41,710 nucleotides of DNA from Clostridiales bacterium (lineage in GTDB: Bacteria; Bacillota; Clostridia; Peptostreptococcales; Anaerovoracaceae), in the NCBI GenBank assembly GCA_015058145.1, contig SVCX01000008.1, forward strand, positions 1-41,710, read 5' to 3'. The position numbers and the translations under genes were made by a program. Positions 34,921 through 41,710 of the stretch are shown here, one piece after another. How positions within the stretch are numbered: the stretch's first letter is position 1; every line of letters begins with the position of its first letter. Under the pieces are notes generated by a model, which had not been told where the DNA came from, searched no databases, and saw only the letters and a list, made by a program, of their open reading frames with translations.

Positions 34921-35976
34921 TTATACATCAAGTTCCAGCTGGATGTCATCATCGCCGGACAACTTGCCGTCATCCTCATCGTACTCCATACCCAGATGCT
35001 TATAAGCCGCCCGTGAGACCACACGTCCCTTCTTGGTGCGGTTGAGAAATCCGATCTGGATCAGATACGGCTCATAGACGTCCTCGATGGTCACCCTCTC
35101 CTCGCCGATGGACGCGGCAATCGTATCGATGCCCACAGGTCCGCCGTCGAACCGCTCGATGATATTGCGCAGAATCTCCCGGTCCAGATTCTCCAGACCC
35201 ATGAAGTCCACACCCAGTGCTTCGAGAGCTTTCTTCGTAATATCGATGTCGATGGATCCGGTTCCCTTGACCTGAGAGAAGTCCCGGACTCGCTTCAGGA
35301 TCCTGTTGGCCACACGCGGCGTACCGCGGGAGCGACGCGCCATCTCGTAGACAGACTGTTCGTCTACGGAGACATTGAGCAGCCCCGCCGTCCGGTGGAT
35401 GATGTCCGCCAGTTCCTCCGGCGTGTAGAGTTCAAATTTGCAGCTGACGCCGAATCGATCCCGCAGCGGCGCGCTCAGGCTGCCGGCTCTCGTCGTGGCG
35501 CCGATCAGCGTGAATCTGGCGATATCCAGACGGATGGAACGGGCCGACGGGCCCTTGCCGATGATGATGTCCAGTGCGTAGTCCTCCATGGCGGAGTACA
35601 ACACTTCCTCCACGCTTCGGTTCAGCCGGTGTATCTCATCGATGAACAGAACATCGTTCTCATTGAGGCTGGTCAGAATCGCCGCCAGATCACCTGCCCG
35701 CTCGATGGCCGGCCCGGATGTGATCCGGATGTCGACGCCCATCTCATTGGCTACGATACCCGCCAGAGTGGTCTTGCCCAGTCCCGGAGGTCCATAGAAC
35801 AGCACGTGATCCAGAGGCTCGCCTCTCATCTTGGCGGCCTCGATAAAGACCTTCAGATTATCCGTCGCCGCGCTCTGTCCGATGTACTCGGCCAGAGTCT
35901 TCGGACGGATGCTGAACTCGCTTTTCTCCTCGTCCCTGCCCAGCTGCGCTGATGTAATTCTCTCCTCGTAATCCAT
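34921..35976 (-). CDS. ruvB: Holliday junction ATP-dependent helicase RuvB
   Basis: RuvB hexameric motor (351 residues) driving branch migration at Holliday junctions with RuvA. N-terminal signature [15 protein letters not shown], Walker [12 protein letters not shown], Walker [26 protein letters not shown], and a C-terminal winged helix ([17 protein letters not shown]). An acidic tail of about 20 residues extends past the usual end. GGAGATACACA precedes the ATG. Transcribed after ruvA, in the ruvCAB order. Confidence 0.97.
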   Translation of the reverse strand: MDYEERITSAQLGRDEEKSEFSIRPKTLAEYIGQSAATDNLKVFIEAAKMRGEPLDHVLFYGPPGLGKTTLAGIVANEMGVDIRITSGPAIERAGDLAAILTSLNENDVLFIDEIHRLNRSVEEVLYSAMEDYALDIIIGKGPSARSIRLDIARFTLIGATTRAGSLSAPLRDRFGVSCKFELYTPEELADIIHRTAGLLNVSVDEQSVYEMARRSRGTPRVANRILKRVRDFSQVKGTGSIDIDITKKALEALGVDFMGLENLDREILRNIIERFDGGPVGIDTIAASIGEERVTIEDVYEPYLIQIGFLNRTKKGRVVSRAAYKHLGMEYDEDDGKLSGDDDIQLELDV

Positions 35977-36012
35977 TGTGTATCTCCATTTGACTCTGCC
36001 CTGGCAAAATAC

Positions 36013-36612
36013 CTAGAACAGATTCTTCAGTGCGCGTTTGATGTACTCCTCGGTCGTCAGATCGTTGTCCGGCACAGACGCCAGTGCGCTGGCCGCCTCA
36101 CCGCGTGAGTATCCCAAAGCCACAAGCGCGCTGATGGCCTCGCCTCTGCCGCCCTGATCCATTGCCACGTCCGCCGCGCCCGCATCCAGATAGGATCCAT
36201 CCGGCGCCGCAGCCGTGAACTTATCCTTGAGCTCCAGCACGATTCTCTCGGCGCTCTTCTTACCGATACCGTTGGCCCTCTGAAGCGCCTTGGCATCCTC
36301 GAAGACAATGGCCTGCTTCAGCTGATCCAGCGTGAGCGCGGAAAGAATCGCCAGTGCCGCCTTCGGTCCCACGCCGCTGACGCCGATGAGCTTCTTGAAA
36401 GCGTCCAGTTCGCCCTTTCCCGAAAATCCGTAGAGGCTCATTTCGTCCTCCCGCACGATCATGGACGTGTGGACGAGCACCTCTTCGCCCTCCGCGTTGA
36501 GATAAGCGGCGGAGTTAGCCGGTACAGAGACCAGATACCCCACGCCGTTCACATCTATCACGATATATCCGTCGCCTTTCTCGGCGAGGATTCCTCTCAG
36601 AAATCCAATCAT
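36013..36612 (-). CDS. ruvA: Holliday junction DNA-binding protein RuvA
   Basis: RuvA (199 residues), the tetrameric junction-binding subunit of RuvAB. N-terminal OB fold ([28 protein letters not shown]), helix-hairpin-helix region [19 protein letters not shown] and [23 protein letters not shown], and the C-terminal RuvB-contact domain ([18 protein letters not shown]). Its ATG overlaps the ruvC stop by 4 bp. Confidence 0.97.
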   Translation of the reverse strand: MIGFLRGILAEKGDGYIVIDVNGVGYLVSVPANSAAYLNAEGEEVLVHTSMIVREDEMSLYGFSGKGELDAFKKLIGVSGVGPKAALAILSALTLDQLKQAIVFEDAKALQRANGIGKKSAERIVLELKDKFTAAAPDGSYLDAGAADVAMDQGGRGEAISALVALGYSRGEAASALASVPDNDLTTEEYIKRALKNLF

Positions 36613-37103
36613 TTATACACTCCTGTCAGTCTGTTGTCGGCGCTGTGGCCGTGGCAGATGGCTGCCGCCAACGCATCCGCCGTGTCGTCCGGTTTCGGAA
36701 CTTCCGGCAGATTCAGCATGGTCTTTACCATGAATTGCACCTGCTTCTTATCCGCCCTGCCGTATCCGACCAGGGCCATCTTAATTTCAAGAGGCGTGTA
36801 TTCGGCGACTTTCAGCCCGCCTTTGACACAGGCGAGAATGGCCACGCCCCTCGCCTGTCCGACGTTGATGGCTGTTGTCGTATTGGTGTTGAAAAACAGC
36901 TTCTCTATACTTGCCTCCTCCGGTCTGTACTCCTCAATGATCTCCCTGAGCCCATTGTAGAGGGTTTCCAGCCGGTCGGGCATCTCCATGTCCTTGTCCG
37001 TGGTTACCGCACCGTAATCGATGGTTCTGAAGTGGTTGCCCTTCTTCTCAATGACGCCCCACCCCAGAATAGCGTACCCCGGATCGATTCCAAGTATGAT
37101 CAT
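36609..37103 (-). CDS. ruvC: Holliday junction resolvase RuvC
   Basis: RuvC endonuclease (164 residues), cleaving Holliday junctions. The four catalytic carboxylates fit E. coli spacing: Asp7 ([14 protein letters not shown]), Glu67 (ASIEKLFFN), Asp140 and Asp143 ([13 protein letters not shown]). The ATG at 37103 is chosen for GGAGGCGCAA; a longer frame upstream overlaps the promoter. First gene of ruvC-ruvA-ruvB-queA and possibly of the whole minus-strand run down to 27.4 kb. Confidence 0.96.
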   Translation of the reverse strand: MIILGIDPGYAILGWGVIEKKGNHFRTIDYGAVTTDKDMEMPDRLETLYNGLREIIEEYRPEEASIEKLFFNTNTTTAINVGQARGVAILACVKGGLKVAEYTPLEIKMALVGYGRADKKQVQFMVKTMLNLPEVPKPDDTADALAAAICHGHSADNRLTGVYK

Positions 37104-37122
37104 TTGCGCCTCCTGCGACTCG

Positions 37123-37152
37123 ATTATACCATGACGAACAAGTGTTTGTCTA
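37123..37152 (-). promoter_or_regulatory. Predicted promoter of ruvCAB
   Basis: Minus-strand TAGACA (37147-37152), 18-bp spacer, TGG-TATAAT with TATAAT at 37123-37128. Confidence 0.72.
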
Positions 37153-37190
37153 CAGGAAGCCGAACAAAAGCAATACAATTTATTTCAGTT

Positions 37191-37224
37191 TTTGCATATG
37201 CAAAGGTCTTCCCTATGGTATAAT
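37191..37224 (+). promoter_or_regulatory. argR promoter with an overlapping 14-bp palindrome
   Basis: Extended -10 TGG-TATAAT (TATAAT 37219-37224) lacks a good -35; where it should be lies a perfect palindrome TTTGCATATGCAAA (37191-37204). This is a plausible ArgR or other repressor operator, although it does not match the AT-rich ARG box closely. Confidence 0.5.
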
Positions 37225-37266
37225 TATGTACCAATAAGCGTAATTATTATTAAGAGGAGGTCGCCG

Positions 37267-37719
37267 ATGCGCATATCCAGACAGAATAAGATTCTTGAAC
37301 TCATCGAAAACAACGAGATTGAGACACAGGACAAACTTGCAGCGATGCTGCGTGAATATGGCTACGACGTCACACAGGCTACCGTATCCCGCGACATCAA
37401 GGAACTTCAGCTCGTTAAGACACTCACAGCGGAAGGCAAGTACAAGTACGCCGTTTCACCAAGTCAGGACGGCCCGATTCCTGCCCGCCTCATCGACATC
37501 TACAGAAGTACCGTCCGGTCTATCAACAAGTCCGGAAACATCGTGTTGCTCAAGTGTCTGTCCGGATGCGCCAACGCCGCCGGCGAAGCTCTCGACTCCA
37601 TGGAACTGCACCATGTGATTGGCTCCGTCGCAGGCGATAATACCCTCCTCCTCGTCATCGACGATCCTGCGAACTCAGATGAAGTCGTGGATATCCTCCG
37701 CGGACTTCTGGAAAAGTAA
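37267..37719 (+). CDS. argR: Arginine repressor ArgR/AhrC
   Basis: Arginine-responsive hexameric regulator (150 residues). The N-terminal winged helix (MRISRQNKILELIENNEIETQDKL; TQATVSRDIKELQLVK at about 37-51) binds ARG boxes; the C-terminal domain (about 80-150) oligomerises and binds arginine. The usual GDDT arginine-contact motif reads GDNT here (Asp124, Asn125). The ATG at 37267 is chosen for AGAGGAGG 6 bases upstream; a longer frame would overlap the promoter. It is 3 bp upstream of recN, the classic Firmicutes pairing. Confidence 0.95.
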   Translation: MRISRQNKILELIENNEIETQDKLAAMLREYGYDVTQATVSRDIKELQLVKTLTAEGKYKYAVSPSQDGPIPARLIDIYRSTVRSINKSGNIVLLKCLSGCANAAGEALDSMELHHVIGSVAGDNTLLLVIDDPANSDEVVDILRGLLEK

Positions 37720-37722
37720 CCA

Positions 37723-39360
37723 ATGATCAGACATATCAGCATCCGTAATTTTGCCATCATTGAAAATGTCGAGATCGATTTCAATGATGGTCTTAATATT
37801 ATCACCGGCGAAACAGGCGCCGGTAAATCTGTTGTCATCGAAGCAGTGAGTCTGGCTCTCGGGAGCCGGGCAGACACTGCTTTTGTGCGTACGGGAGCGG
37901 ATAAAGCCGTCATCCAACTGGTCGCAACTGCAGATGGAGATGAATACGTAATCACCCGCGAAGTTTCCGCTGCAGGCCGTAGCCTCTGCCGCATCAACGA
38001 TGAGATCGTCACTCTTGGCACCTTGAGCCAGTTCTGCCGCAGCCTCGCCGATATCCACGGACAGTACGACCATCAGTCTCTCCTCGACCCGGACAATCAC
38101 ATCCGCCTCGTCGACCTCTACCGCAAAGACTCCATTCTTCCTGCAAAAGCAACCGTCTCCGCTCTTTACGCTGAGTACACCGGCCTTTGCGAGGAACTGG
38201 CGCGGCTCAGAAGAGCTCAGGCCGAAGGCAAGCGGCAGCGGGACTTTATGGATTTTGAATTAAAAGAGATTGAGGACGCGCATCTTGTCGAAGGCGAAGA
38301 CGACGCTCTCGAAGATGAGATTTCACTTCTGCAGAACAGCGAAAAGATTTTCAGTTCTCTGGCGGGCGCATACCAGACCGCGTCGGAGAGCGACTACTCG
38401 ATTCTGTCAGCTATGAGGCATGTCTCCGACATGGTCGGGGAAACATCCGAATACACGAAGGACCTGGCGGAGCTCAGCCAGCGTCTGGAAAGTCTCTATT
38501 ATGAATACGAGGACGCCTGCACGAGCCTGCGTGATCTGCGAGACGGTACTGTCTACGACCCGGCGGCGCTGGACGAAGCCATCAACCGCTATGAGACGAT
38601 CAAACGGCTCAAGGAAAAGCATGGGCGCACGATTCCGGAGCTTCTCGCGTACGCCGACGAACTGCGCGTGAAGCTGTCATCCATTGATAATGCAGATGAA
38701 GAGATTGCTTCCCTGCAGACCCGGATCGACGCTGCCGCCGCTTCATTGGCGGAGGCTTCTGAAACGCTCAGCTCCCTGCGCCGGGCTTCCGCGTCCGAGC
38801 TGGAAACGCTCATCACCGAGCAGCTCAGCCAGCTCAACTTCAGGGATGCTGCTTTTGCAATAGATTTCAGGAAGGCTGTCGACGCGGCCGGCAATCCTCA
38901 GTTCACGGCGGAAGGCACCGACATCGTCGAGTTCCTGATCACCACGAACCGGGGCGAGCCTCTCAAACCGCTGAGCAAAATCGCGTCGGGTGGCGAGATG
39001 TCCCGCATCATGCTGGCCTTCAAAAAAATCATCGGCGACTACGACCACATTCCGACCATGATCTTCGATGAGATCGACAGCGGAATCAGCGGCATCGCGG
39101 CGTCCGTCGTCGGCCGTAAACTTCGCGAAATCGCGGAGCGCCACCAGATCATCTGCATCACGCACCTGCCGCAGATCGCCGCGTACGGCACCAGCAATTA
39201 CCGCATCTGGAAGCACTCCGACGACCTTATGACCTTCACTTCCGTCGATCCGCTCGATCCGGAGGAGAAGGTCCGCGAGATTGCCCGCCTCCTCGGCGGA
39301 GAGACCATCACTGAGACCACCCTGGCGTCCGCACGGGAACTGATCGAAGCATCAAAATAG
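37723..39360 (+). CDS. recN: DNA repair protein RecN
   Basis: SMC-like ATPase (545 residues) that gathers DNA ends at double-strand breaks. Walker A GETGAGKS at 29-36 after MIRHISIRNFAIIENVEIDF; coiled-coil arms in the middle (about 150-360); the ABC signature region KIASGGEMSRIMLAFK and Walker B MIFDEIDSGISG, then ICITHLPQIAAYG. It starts 3 bp after argR with little ribosome binding site of its own, so translation is probably coupled. A terminator follows. Confidence 0.96.
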   Translation: MIRHISIRNFAIIENVEIDFNDGLNIITGETGAGKSVVIEAVSLALGSRADTAFVRTGADKAVIQLVATADGDEYVITREVSAAGRSLCRINDEIVTLGTLSQFCRSLADIHGQYDHQSLLDPDNHIRLVDLYRKDSILPAKATVSALYAEYTGLCEELARLRRAQAEGKRQRDFMDFELKEIEDAHLVEGEDDALEDEISLLQNSEKIFSSLAGAYQTASESDYSILSAMRHVSDMVGETSEYTKDLAELSQRLESLYYEYEDACTSLRDLRDGTVYDPAALDEAINRYETIKRLKEKHGRTIPELLAYADELRVKLSSIDNADEEIASLQTRIDAAAASLAEASETLSSLRRASASELETLITEQLSQLNFRDAAFAIDFRKAVDAAGNPQFTAEGTDIVEFLITTNRGEPLKPLSKIASGGEMSRIMLAFKKIIGDYDHIPTMIFDEIDSGISGIAASVVGRKLREIAERHQIICITHLPQIAAYGTSNYRIWKHSDDLMTFTSVDPLDPEEKVREIARLLGGETITETTLASARELIEASK

Positions 39361-39367
39361 TCGTTCA

Positions 39368-39401
39368 CTGCATCTCTTTGAAAAAGGAGTTGCAGTTTTT
39401 T
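39368..39401 (+). terminator. Terminator after argR-recN
   Basis: Hairpin CTGCATCTC...GGAGTTGCAG with a short A-rich loop, followed by TTTTTTTATT, just past the recN stop. Confidence 0.85.
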
Positions 39402-39470
39402 TATTGCCGTGATATTGTTGGGATATATTTACAGTATTGTTAATTATAGGGTATTGGTTGTGAGGTTAAT

Positions 39471-40331
39471 ATGACTACGACGGCGCTAAACACTCCTCTG
39501 CTCGTGAACGCACAGATCAAACGAATTCAACAGCAGCTGAACCGGGAGTTGATGTCTTTGCAGAAAGAATTGAACCGTTTGCCGGAGGGGACTCTCTATA
39601 TCCTTAAAAATCGTAAGTGGATTACGTTTTATATGCGGCGTGGCAGCAAGAGATGTGGGATTGGTAAAAACAGAGACCTGGTTTATGGTCTTGCGAGACG
39701 ACAGTACGTCCTCTTGCTTATGCGTTTTATCAGCGAATTTCTTGATAAACTATACATCTGTGATTTAGATACTATCGTTGCTTCCTTCTTATCCGAACTA
39801 AACCTACTACTTGGTAAGTTTGAAAACGCTGGGCTTGATTTGGATCGCATTACCATGACAACCAATCAGTTAATATGGAATTCAGATTGCAACAGCAAAA
39901 GCAATCATTATAGAGAAGACCTTATCTACCCTACAGCTGGACGTGTTTACATGCGATCGAAATCAGAACAGGCACTTGGAAATCTGCTTGAACAGCTTCA
40001 TATTCCTTATCGCTACGAGGCAGTAATAATTATAAATGGAATTGCGTATCACCCTGACTTCATCATCATGCTCCCAAGCGGACGCTTGATTATCATTGAG
40101 CATACCGGGCGCTTAGATTTGAAAAAGTACAACGAGGATCTACTCTACCGCCTTCAGGCATATAACGACGCCAGCCTTCTGATTGGGCGCGATGTCTTCT
40201 TCACTTTTGAACGCGATACGCGTGATAATGCTATTCTTAAAGAAGTCTTGTTCCAGATTTTAACGTCTGTGCCTTCAGATAATATGTTTTTAAGGAAAGT
40301 TGCTGTCAGAGCCGGCTGTCATCTCGATTAA
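39471..40331 (+). CDS. PD-(D/E)XK-like putative nuclease of a Clostridia-expanded family
   Basis: A 286-residue protein. An N-terminal helical, basic region (NAQIKRIQQQLNRELMSLQKELNRLPEG; then a beta segment LYILKNRKWITFYMRR) precedes a restriction-endonuclease-like core: MRSKSEQALGNLLEQLHIPYRYE with Glu166, HPDFIIM with Asp196, and LIIIEHTGRLD with Glu210, ending YNDASLLIGRDVFFTFE. The E...PDF...EHxG layout matches, from memory, a poorly studied family present in many copies in Lachnospiraceae and related genomes. The usual PD-(D/E)XK lysine is replaced (EHT), so catalysis is uncertain. It is AT-richer than recN. GTGAGGTTAAT precedes the ATG. The 74-bp repeat array starts on the base after its stop, with no terminator between. 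Confidence 0.75.
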   Translation: MTTTALNTPLLVNAQIKRIQQQLNRELMSLQKELNRLPEGTLYILKNRKWITFYMRRGSKRCGIGKNRDLVYGLARRQYVLLLMRFISEFLDKLYICDLDTIVASFLSELNLLLGKFENAGLDLDRITMTTNQLIWNSDCNSKSNHYREDLIYPTAGRVYMRSKSEQALGNLLEQLHIPYRYEAVIIINGIAYHPDFIIMLPSGRLIIIEHTGRLDLKKYNEDLLYRLQAYNDASLLIGRDVFFTFERDTRDNAILKEVLFQILTSVPSDNMFLRKVAVRAGCHLD

Positions 40332-40593
40332 TCATGAAAGGTCAACGATGTTTCAATAACTTCAGCCATTAGTTTCATGAGAATCGGCTCATCTGATAGC
40401 GGTTCTCATGAAAGTCCAACCATATCTCAATGATTTCAGCCATTGCTTTCATGAGGATCAGCTCATTTGATCACAATTCTCATGAAAGCTCTACGATGCT
40501 CCAAGGGGTTCAGCCATTGCCTTCATGAGAACAACCTCATATTGTTGTGATTATTATGAAAGCTCAACAATATCGACCATTGCTTTCATGAGT
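40332..40593. repeat. Tandem array 2 of 74-bp inverted-repeat units
   Basis: Four units begin at 40332, 40406, 40480 and 40554, exactly 74 bp apart, with TCATGAAAG (TTATGAAAG in the last). TTTCATGA closes each hairpin 43 bp into the unit; in the last it is 11 bp closer. Conserved inside: CAAC or CTAC near +12, TCAA near +21 and CAGCCATT near +32. The three linkers (about 25 bp, sharing CTCAT in the middle) each contain an inverted repeat at the same positions with different sequence. Non-coding. Same family as array 1, in the same orientation relative to the plus strand. It lies between the stop of the nuclease-like gene and the rpsA terminator. Confidence 0.92.
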
Positions 40594-40620
40594 ACAGAGA
40601 TGATGGTTCCATTCGGCGCA

Positions 40621-40651
40621 TAAAAAGAGCCGCTTTTCACAAAGCGGCTCT
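40621..40651 (-). terminator. Terminator after rpsA
   Basis: Perfect AGAGCCGCTTT/AAAGCGGCTCT hairpin (40626-40651) with a 4-nt loop; TTTTTA follows on the minus strand. It could also stop transcripts from the nuclease gene and array 2. Confidence 0.88.
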
Positions 40652-40682
40652 GTCTTTGACCATTATTTGTTGATCGATAAGC

Positions 40683-41710
40683 TTATGCTTCTTCAGCCGG
40701 AGCTTCCTCTGCTGGTGCAGCTTCTTCTGCAGGCTCTTCAGCAGGTGCTTCCTCTACTGGAGCTGGAGCTTCCTCAACCGGAGCTTCCTCTACTGGTGCC
40801 TCGGCGGCTTCCGCCTCAGCTGCTGCCTTCGCGGCCTTCTCTGCTGCGATCTCTTCCGGTGTAGGCGGTTCGATGGTCTCTCTGATGCTCAGGGAGATGC
40901 GCTTTCTGTCTTTGTCGATCTCGAGGATCTTGACGTTGACAACCTGTCCTACCTGCAGCTCATTGTTGATGTTCTCAACTCTCTTGTGAGCAACCTCGGA
41001 GATGTGTACGAGTCCGTCGAGTCCTGGTTCCAGTTCAACGAATGCGCCGTACTCTTTGATCTGAACGACTTTACCTTCGATGACCTGTCCAACTTCATAC
41101 TTCTCGTCGATGACGCTCCATGGCTCAGGCGTGTTCTGCTTGAGACCCAGGGAAATCTTTTCTTTCTCTTCGTTCATGGAGAGGATCTTAACGTTGATCT
41201 TCTCACCGATGGAGAGAACTTCCTGAGGGTGCTTCAGCTTGCCCCATGAAATCTCTGAGATGTGAAGCAGTCCGTCGATTCCGCCGATGTCTACGAATGC
41301 GCCGTAGTCAGTGAATCTCATAACGGTACCTTCGACCACGTCGTCCACGTGGAGCTTCTCCCAGATTTCCTGGACGAGCTTCTTTCTCTCGTCAGCCAGA
41401 TACATCTTGTGTGAGAATACAGCCTTCGTCTTAGCCGGATCGATTCTGAACACTCTGACGTTCATCGTCTGTCCCACGAACTCTTCTGCATCCACTACGA
41501 AGTGATCTGAAAGCTGTGAAAGAGGAATGAAGCCTGAGAACTCTTTGTACTCAGCAATCACGCCGCCTCTGACAGCTCTTGTGACTTTGACCTCGATAAC
41601 TGATTTATCTTCATACGCTTTGACAACTTCTTCCCAGTTGGCAATGTACTCGAGTTTCTTTGTTGACAGCAGGATCCCGCCATCTCCATCATCAGTCTTG
41701 ATTACCTTAG
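40683..41710 (-). CDS. rpsA: Ribosomal protein S1 homologue (5' end outside window)
   Basis: C-terminal about 341 residues of an S1-domain RNA-binding protein; the frame stays open to the right edge. Successive S1 motifs are visible: VTRAVRGGVIAEYKEFSGFIPLSQLS, VVEGTVMRFTDYGAFVDIGGIDGLLHISEISWGKL and VIEGKVVQIKEYGAFVELEPGLDGLVHISEVAHKR, each followed by a VKIL-type strand. After the last domain comes an Ala/Glu/Pro-rich tail of about 60 residues made of imperfect APVEEAP repeats. Likely a 30S-associated or general RNA-binding protein; in some Clostridia it is fused to IspH, which cannot be judged here. Confidence 0.93.
   Translation of the reverse strand, partial: KVIKTDDGDGGILLSTKKLEYIANWEEVVKAYEDKSVIEVKVTRAVRGGVIAEYKEFSGFIPLSQLSDHFVVDAEEFVGQTMNVRVFRIDPAKTKAVFSHKMYLADERKKLVQEIWEKLHVDDVVEGTVMRFTDYGAFVDIGGIDGLLHISEISWGKLKHPQEVLSIGEKINVKILSMNEEKEKISLGLKQNTPEPWSVIDEKYEVGQVIEGKVVQIKEYGAFVELEPGLDGLVHISEVAHKRVENINNELQVGQVVNVKILEIDKDRKRISLSIRETIEPPTPEEIAAEKAAKAAAEAEAAEAPVEEAPVEEAPAPVEEAPAEEPAEEAAPAEEAPAEEA

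Noticed and set aside
40332-40593. Integron attC cassette sites
   Set aside because: The required RYYYAAC and GTTRRRY core pairs are not consistently present, no cassette ORFs lie between units, and no integrase is seen.

Overview
This 41.7-kb window looks like a chromosomal segment of a low-to-mid GC Bacillota, most likely an anaerobic Clostridia member near the Eubacteriales 'Family XIII' / Anaerovoracaceae group. That placement is inference. It rests on gene-order blocks (yicC-gmk-rpoZ, ylxM-ffh-rpsP-khpA-rimM-trmD, sepF-divIVA-lspA-rluD, ruvCAB-queA-tgt, argR-recN), on AGGAGG-type ribosome binding sites, and on DUF1638, B12-dependent MetH-activation and Ig-like surface proteins. Most genes lie on the minus strand. 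No rRNA, tRNA, CRISPR array, prophage or intact transposase was seen.

Layout. 1-2.6 kb: a partial aldo/keto reductase, a 5'-truncated flavodoxin remnant fused to the start of a small gene, and a low-GC DUF4143 ATPase. 2.65-4.1 kb: a gene-poor stretch with short 20-bp direct repeats flanking a DUF1638 gene. 4.1-6.2 kb: rpsB-tsf, with an EF-Ts that carries an internal insertion. 6.2-10.3 kb: a LytTR protein, yicC-gmk-rpoZ and a divergent rqcH. 10.3-15.8 kb: a lysophospholipase-like hydrolase, a tiny zinc-finger ORF, and the cell-division/envelope block (HlyD-like, yggS, sepF, divIVA, lspA, rluD). 15.8-19.4 kb: the SRP and translation operon behind a near-consensus promoter. 19.5-19.8 kb: tandem repeat array 1. 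19.8-29.6 kb: accessory metabolism and surface genes (PTS EIIC-like permease, MetH activation protein, membrane protein plus CoA racemase/transferase, XRE regulator, PgeF, Ig-like exoprotein, MGT glycosyltransferase, HAD, TfoX-N). 29.7-37.1 kb: a long minus-strand run ruvC-ruvA-ruvB-queA-CDF-tgt-rlmD-CDP-alcohol transferase, covering Holliday-junction repair, queuosine tRNA modification and rRNA methylation. 37.2-39.4 kb: divergent argR-recN. 39.5-41.7 kb: a PD-(D/E)XK-like nuclease gene, tandem repeat array 2 and the 3' part of rpsA.

The most unusual signal is a pair of intergenic tandem arrays, at 19488-19760 and 40332-40593. Both have the same exact 74-bp period and related units. Each unit is a TCATGAA...TTTCATGA inverted repeat plus a linker. 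Array 2 starts on the base after the stop codon of the PD-(D/E)XK-like gene, and its linkers form hairpins at matching positions with different sequences. This suggests a nuclease-associated structured repeat family, possibly analogous to RAYT/REP systems; that link is inference. A second notable signal is a set of two or three genes whose -10 boxes end six or seven bases before the ATG with no ribosome binding site, as expected for leaderless mRNAs.
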